The notes under the pieces are model-generated. The model was not told the DNA's origin, did no database searches, and saw nothing but the letters and a program-made list of their open reading frames with translations. Shown here one piece after another: positions 60,164 through 64,000 of a stretch of 64,000 nucleotides of DNA; within the stretch, counting starts at the first letter, position 1, and every line of letters begins with the position of its first letter. The stretch spans positions 62,001 to 126,000 of the forward strand of contig JAEZGY010000062.1 of NCBI GenBank assembly GCA_023416695.1. The letters run 5' to 3'. This DNA is from Bacillota bacterium. GTDB lineage: Bacteria > Bacillota > Clostridia > Lachnospirales > Lachnospiraceae. The position numbers and the translations under genes are program-made.

Positions 60164-60202
60164 ATTCTTTTGCATTTCGTTTTGATTTCTTGTTATGTAC
60201 TC

Positions 60203-60231
60203 ATATTACATCTTTTGTATTATCTTTTCAA
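60203..60231 (-). promoter_or_regulatory. Promoter of the ribose-type binding-protein gene, with motif copy 2
   Basis: On the minus strand -35 TTGAAA (60231-60226), 17-base spacer and -10 TAATAT (60208-60203). Motif copy 2 TTTGTATTATCT (60214-60225) fills the spacer, a classic repressor position. Confidence 0.65.
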
Positions 60232-60350
60232 TATCAAAAGCTCCAATTATTATTGTTGTTTTTTGTTAAAATTGCATATAATGTATTATTATATGGCATA
60301 TATAGTAGTTTCTTATACATTGCTAACAACTATTAACTAATATATATTTG

Positions 60351-60389
60351 TTGACATTTGTGAATTTGTATTATATATTTGTATTATCT
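60351..60389 (+). promoter_or_regulatory. Promoter of the RraA-family gene copy 3, with motif copies 3 and 4
   Basis: -35 TTGACA (60351-60356), 17-base spacer, -10 TATATT (60374-60379). Motif copy 3 (TTTGTATTATAT, 60365-60376) overlaps the -10 box; copy 4 (TTTGTATTATCT, 60378-60389) covers the start point. Confidence 0.7.
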
Positions 60390-60459
60390 TTTATTCGTTA
60401 TATGTATTTTACTTACGGATAACTGATATCTACCAATAAATAACAAAGGAGCGATAATA

Positions 60460-61137
60460 ATGAAAAAAATTATTAAACCAAGACCTGCAATTGACGAGAA
60501 TCTAATTAAGCCTTTTCGTGATATGAGTGATGTTCTATCTCTATCTTGTGTAGTAGGAGACTCAATGGAGCGTGATAACCTAATGCACCCATACATGAAA
60601 CCAAAAGCTGCTGATAAAGTAATCATTGGTCCAGCAATTACAGTTAAGTTAACTGCTGGAGACATTGTGGATTGTCTAGATGTATTTGAAGTAGCAAAAC
60701 CAGGTGATGTTATAGTAATAGATGCTTTTGGTGAAATTGAGACTTCTATTTGGGGTGGATTAATGTCAGGAATCGCTAGAAATGCAGGTGTTGTTGGTGC
60801 AATAATCGATGGTAGCTGCCGTGACACCGATGAGGCAAAAATGTTAGAATTCCCTATATCTGCAAAATCCGTGGGCCCTAGAGCTGCTCATACAGCATAC
60901 TCTGGAAGAAAAGAACCTATTGAGATTAACACACCTATTGTATGTGGTGGTTGCATAGTAAATCCTGGAGACTTAATTGTTGCAGATGAAATAGGAGTTG
61001 CTGTAGTACCATATGATCAATTAGAAGAAGTATACAAAAAGGCCCGTGAACAGGCAGATAAAGAAATAGCAACCCGGGAAGAGATTCTAAAGGGAGCTAC
61101 TGTAGACGAACTTTTAAATAAATTTGGTAGAATTTAA
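60460..61137 (+). CDS. RraA-family protein, copy 3
   Basis: 225 residues. LSCVVGDSMERDNLMHPYMK, GPAITVKLTAGDIVDCLDVF, the pocket segment WGGLMSGIARNAGVVGAIID and the Arg-Asp of GSCRDTDEA, with GGCIVNPGDLIVADEIGVAV near the end, place it in the RraA fold. AAGGAG lies eight bases before ATG. It is read away from the second sugar-acid cluster but shares its regulatory motif, so it probably belongs to the same regulon as an aldolase/decarboxylase-like enzyme. Confidence 0.9.
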   Translation: MKKIIKPRPAIDENLIKPFRDMSDVLSLSCVVGDSMERDNLMHPYMKPKAADKVIIGPAITVKLTAGDIVDCLDVFEVAKPGDVIVIDAFGEIETSIWGGLMSGIARNAGVVGAIIDGSCRDTDEAKMLEFPISAKSVGPRAAHTAYSGRKEPIEINTPIVCGGCIVNPGDLIVADEIGVAVVPYDQLEEVYKKAREQADKEIATREEILKGATVDELLNKFGRI

Positions 61138-61192
61138 TTATTACATAAATAAACATTTTCTTATACTTTATACAAGAATAAATACTTAAAAT

Positions 61193-61237
61193 AAAAAGTA
61201 GTTTTCTGACTTCTTGTGTATCAGAAAACTACTTTTT
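61193..61237 (+). terminator. Terminator of the RraA-family gene copy 3
   Basis: A perfect 17-base-pair stem AAAAAGTAGTTTTCTGA/TCAGAAAACTACTTTTT with an 11-base loop and a T-rich tail. Confidence 0.9.
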
Positions 61238-61393
61238 ATTTTGCTCTTGTCTATTACACTTTATACCCATCATCACCTTACTCTGCAATATATCTACACT
61301 AATGTACCGCTAATGAACTATATCGACATAGTCCAACTAAAAAACTTATAGTATTAATAAACAACTAAAGTGCCCAAAATTATATACAATTTA

Positions 61394-61422
61394 TTGACAA
61401 ATTTTAGAAATTACTATATAAT
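61394..61422 (+). promoter_or_regulatory. Perfect-consensus sigma-A promoter of an intergenic transcript
   Basis: -35 TTGACA (61394-61399), 17-base spacer, -10 TATAAT (61417-61422), both boxes matching the consensus completely. No protein gene follows on this strand; the next element is the candidate RNA. Confidence 0.75.
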
Positions 61423-61428
61423 GTATTA

Positions 61429-61570
61429 TATAACAATCTAACCCCATAGATTTAGTTATAGTCTTTAATCACAGGTATAAGAAATCAATCATTATACCCT
61501 TACATCCCCAGATGTAGAAAGAGAGATTAACCTGACCCCCAAATTCAGATAATCTCTCTTTTCCTTTTTT
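61429..61570 (+). ncRNA. Candidate small RNA with C-rich loops
   Basis: Expected transcript of about 140 nt starting seven bases after the -10 box. Four stem-loops follow one another: AATCTA/TAGATT (61435-61440 with 61447-61452, loop ACCCCA); GGTATAA/TTATACC (61474-61480 with 61492-61498); TACATC/GATGTA (61501-61506 with 61511-61516, loop CCCA); and a terminator AAAGAGAGATTA/TAATCTCTCTTT (61518-61529 with 61550-61561) with an inner CTGA/TCAG stem and a CCCCC loop, ending in TTTCCTTTTTT. No open reading frame of note lies inside. C-rich loops are known in Firmicute small RNAs that pair with ribosome binding sites. The terminator hairpin may also serve xpt on the other strand. The sequence family is not one I recognise. 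Confidence 0.55.
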
Positions 61571-61578
61571 ATTCCTAT

Positions 61579-62163
61579 CTATCCTTCATTTCGAAATAGA
61601 ATTTCTCCTGTCTCTGTATCCATACTTTCAATGATGGCTAAGGACTCTAGTTGAATACCCGTAGCACGAATCAACTCTCCTCCTGTTTGAAATCCTTTCT
61701 CGATAGCGATTCCGATGCCTTCAATAGAAGCACCTGCATCCTGTACTAAAGTAATCAGTCCAATCAGTGCGCAACCATTGGCAAGAAAATCATCAATAAT
61801 TAATACATGGTCATCCTTACTTAAAAACTTCTTAGAAACAATTACATCATAGGTCTTACCATGGGTAAATGACTTAATCTGAGTAGTGTACATCTCTCCA
61901 TCTAAATTAATACTTTGGGCCTTCTTAGCAAATACTACAGGCACATTAAAATGTCTAGCAACAATGCATGCTAATCCTATGCCGGATGCTTCAATGGTCA
62001 GAATCTTATTGATCTTCTTCTTTGCAAATAGGTGTTTAAACTCTTCCCCCATCTTTTCAAATAGCTCAATATCCATCTGGTGATTTAAAAAGCTATCCAC
62101 TTTAAGTACATTACCGGATTTCACTACTCCATCTTTCTTGATTCTGTCTTCTAATAATTTCAT
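61579..62163 (-). CDS. xpt: Xanthine phosphoribosyltransferase
   Basis: 194 residues, the Xpt length. It salvages xanthine to XMP with PRPP. The PRPP motif VLIIDDFLANGCAL is at about 124-137 and the N-terminal MKLLEDRIKKDGVV with SFLNHQMDIELFEKMG is typical of the Bacillus/Clostridium enzyme. The site AGAGGA precedes ATG. It follows the P-type ATPase gene by 53 bases, too little room for the purine riboswitch often found before xpt, so it may be driven from further upstream. Confidence 0.97.
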   Translation of the reverse strand: MKLLEDRIKKDGVVKSGNVLKVDSFLNHQMDIELFEKMGEEFKHLFAKKKINKILTIEASGIGLACIVARHFNVPVVFAKKAQSINLDGEMYTTQIKSFTHGKTYDVIVSKKFLSKDDHVLIIDDFLANGCALIGLITLVQDAGASIEGIGIAIEKGFQTGGELIRATGIQLESLAIIESMDTETGEILFRNEG

Positions 62164-62216
62164 TTTCTGTCCTCTATTCGTACTAAAATAATATTACAAG
62201 GTTTATACAACAACCA

Positions 62217-64000
62217 TTATTCCTTTTCCAATCCAATCACTTTGGCTATTTCCAGTACAATTAACGGAACCAGAGAAAGTCCAAGGGCTACTAAATATTG
62301 CTCAGCAGACAAACGAGCAAGACCGAATACTAAAGCAAACGGTTCAATAAATAAAATCATTGCCACCAGTATTGTAGAAAGTAACGCTGCACCATTTAAC
62401 ATGTGATTGGAAAATGGGCCAATTTTAAATAACGACTTATTAGAGCGCATATTGAAGGAATGAACCACCTGAGACATTGCAAGTACGATAAATGCCATTG
62501 TCCTTCCTTCCTTTAACACTGTGTCACTAGCTCCATGTACATGAAAACCACATCCATAGAAAAAGGCAAATAACGAAAGAATACCAAACATAACACCCTG
62601 TAAGACAATTCTAGTTCCAAGACCATGAGCAAAGATGCCTTCCTTCTTAGGTCTTGGTTTTCTATTCATAATATTAGGTTCTACTGCTTCCATTCCAAGG
62701 GCTACTGCTGGAAGGGAATCGGTAACTAAATTAATCCAAAGTAACTGCATAGATAACAATGGTGTCTGTTGCCACAACAGCATTGCCACAAAGACGGTAA
62801 TCACCTCACCAATGTTTGTGCCCAATAAAAAGCCAACCGTCTTGCGAATATTATCATAGATACCACGGCCCTCTTTTACCGCATCTACAATAGTAGCAAA
62901 ATTATCATCTGTTAAGGTCATGTCGGCTGCTCCCTTAGCCACATCTGTTCCTGTGATACCCATAGCGCAACCAATATCTGCTGCCTTTAATGCAGGTGCA
63001 TCGTTGACCCCATCACCAGTCATGGATACAATCTCCTCTTTAGATTGCCAAGCCTGAACTATACGAATCTTGTCCTCCGGCGACACACGGGCATATACTG
63101 CAATACTACGTACCTGCTCATATAGCTCTTCATCAGACATAGCAGATAGCTCCTGTCCGGTGATAGCTTTATCACTCTCCGTAAGAATACCTAGCTGCTT
63201 TGCTATAGCAGATGCAGTGATAACATGGTCACCAGTAATCATAACTGGTTTGATTCCTGCCTTCCTACATACTTTAACAGCTTCCTTGGCTTCCTCTCTA
63301 GGAGGATCTATCATACCAACTAAGCCCATAAGAGTTAAGCCATACTCTAAGGAGTCACTGGTTATTGTATCTGGTAACTCATCAATTACCTTGTAGGCTA
63401 CTGCTAGTACACGAAGTGCGTCCTTTCCAAGTTCCTCAGCAACCTTCTTGGCCTTTTCAATATCTCCGTCAGTACATCTTCCTGCCAAAGTATCAATTCC
63501 ACCCTTGGCAATGACAATCAACTTACCATCTATGTTATTTACCACGCTCATTAATTTACGGTCTGAGTCGAATGGCACCTCAGCTACACGTGGATATCTG
63601 GTATTTAAATCTTCCTTCATAATTCCATTACGATAGGCAGCAAACACAATGCTTGTTTCCGTTGGGTCTCCAATATGCTTCTCTTCCCCTTTTTCAAAGG
63701 TAACAGAACCATCACAACAGAGGGTTGCATACTCTAAAAGTTTGCGAGTCTTATCATCATTATTATCACTAATATCTACTACCTGATCTACGTCTACAGG
63801 ATACGCTTTTAATAAGGTCATCTTATTCTGGGTCAGTGTTCCCGTCTTATCAGAGCAAATAATAGATGCACTTCCTAAGGTCTCTACTGCTGGAAGACTC
63901 TTGATAATGGCATTTTTCTTAACCATTCTCTGTACACCAATGGATAAGACTATGGTTACGATAGCTGGAAGCCCCTCTGGAATCGCAGAAACTGCAAGGG
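62217..64000 (-). CDS. Calcium-type (P2A) cation-transporting ATPase, C-terminal part (5' end outside the window)
   Basis: The frame is open to base 64000, so about 594 C-terminal residues are visible and the N-terminal actuator and first spans are missing. Motifs in order: IPEGLPAIVT of span 4 (a Ca-site motif), SDKTGTLTQNKM with the phosphorylated Asp, KGGIDTLAGRC, MITGDHVITA, MTGDGVNDAPALKAADIGCA and C-terminal spans with WINLVTDSLPAVALG, the usual Asn/Asp ion ligands of SERCA-like pumps. It exports calcium (or manganese) from the cytoplasm. The ATG at 63926 lies inside span 4 and is not the start. Confidence 0.95.
   Translation of the reverse strand, partial: LAVSAIPEGLPAIVTIVLSIGVQRMVKKNAIIKSLPAVETLGSASIICSDKTGTLTQNKMTLLKAYPVDVDQVVDISDNNDDKTRKLLEYATLCCDGSVTFEKGEEKHIGDPTETSIVFAAYRNGIMKEDLNTRYPRVAEVPFDSDRKLMSVVNNIDGKLIVIAKGGIDTLAGRCTDGDIEKAKKVAEELGKDALRVLAVAYKVIDELPDTITSDSLEYGLTLMGLVGMIDPPREEAKEAVKVCRKAGIKPVMITGDHVITASAIAKQLGILTESDKAITGQELSAMSDEELYEQVRSIAVYARVSPEDKIRIVQAWQSKEEIVSMTGDGVNDAPALKAADIGCAMGITGTDVAKGAADMTLTDDNFATIVDAVKEGRGIYDNIRKTVGFLLGTNIGEVITVFVAMLLWQQTPLLSMQLLWINLVTDSLPAVALGMEAVEPNIMNRKPRPKKEGIFAHGLGTRIVLQGVMFGILSLFAFFYGCGFHVHGASDTVLKEGRTMAFIVLAMSQVVHSFNMRSNKSLFKIGPFSNHMLNGAALLSTILVAMILFIEPFALVFGLARLSAEQYLVALGLSLVPLIVLEIAKVIGLEKE

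Noticed and set aside
60384..60827. 147-residue minus-strand reading frame opposite RraA-family copy 3
   Set aside because: Covers the RraA promoter and gene on the opposite strand; RraA-family motifs on the plus strand are unmistakable.
62164..62216. Possible purine riboswitch before xpt
   Set aside because: Only 53 bases separate xpt from the upstream ATPase gene and no guanine-aptamer core is visible there.

Overview
The window looks like chromosomal DNA of a low-GC, endospore-forming, motile anaerobe of the class Clostridia, most like Lachnospiraceae. Evidence: AT-rich sequence with strong AGGAGG-type ribosome binding sites; the pth-mfd-PrsA-like foldase order; spoIIID with a sigma-E-type promoter; a chemoreceptor and a PseB/PseC pair; BlaI/BlaR1-type signalling; several lipoproteins with Thr/Pro-rich linkers; and two large sugar or sugar-acid catabolic gene clusters with ABC transporters. 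I saw no transposase, phage gene, tRNA, rRNA or CRISPR array. Most genes lie on the minus strand, so the reading order below is right to left within operons.

Region 1 (1-12 kb): a truncated foldase-like lipoprotein gene, mfd, pth, a BlaR1-like protease and its BlaI-like repressor with two near-perfect operators in the promoter, spoIIID, pseC, pseB and a chemoreceptor. Region 2 (12-22.3 kb): housekeeping and accessory enzymes (flavodoxin, TrmO, aldo/keto reductase, acetyltransferases, Nudix, flavin-barrel protein, DUF1295/NmrA pair). It also holds a heavy-metal export locus in which the metal-binding domain is a separate gene and the divergent promoters carry matching ArsR-type operators, and a secreted SH3-SleB cell-wall hydrolase.

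Region 3 (22.3-40 kb): about 17 co-directional genes, read from a sigma-A promoter near 39.93 kb. They encode the ABC ATPase, binding protein and two permeases, a Gfo/Idh/MocA oxidoreductase, an amidohydrolase, a beta-propeller glycosidase-like protein, a binding-protein homologue without a signal peptide, a short-chain dehydrogenase, a lactonase, two RraA-family proteins, a KDPG aldolase fused to a VOC domain, a KDG kinase, an IclR regulator, a DgoK-type kinase and a DapA-type lyase. The set reads as uptake, oxidation to an aldonolactone, hydrolysis, phosphorylation of a 2-keto-3-deoxy acid and retro-aldol cleavage, but no recognisable aldonate dehydratase is present.

Region 4 (40-49.5 kb): an unusual small operon of an EF-hand protein, a HIRAN protein and a J-domain coiled-coil protein, followed by an MmcQ-GNAT fusion. 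Then come a MmcQ gene translationally coupled to a decayed GNAT gene, an ArsC-like protein, a PadR/HAAS membrane pair, two AraC regulators, an esterase lipoprotein and a metallo-beta-lactamase-fold lipoprotein.

Region 5 (49.5-61.2 kb): a second sugar-acid cluster with a ribose-type ABC system, Zn alcohol dehydrogenase, stand-alone VOC protein, 2-hydroxyacid dehydrogenase, stand-alone KDPG aldolase, cyclase-family hydrolase, IclR, DgoK, a GntR regulator and a divergent RraA-family gene. A repeated TTTGTATTATCT-like motif sits on its divergent promoters. Region 6 (61.2-64 kb): xpt and the 3' part of a calcium-type P-type ATPase. Between the RraA terminator and xpt lies a consensus sigma-A promoter followed by four stem-loops with C-rich loops and a terminator, a candidate small RNA of about 140 nt. 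This is the most interesting undescribed element I found. All functional calls rest on reading motifs by eye; no database search was run.
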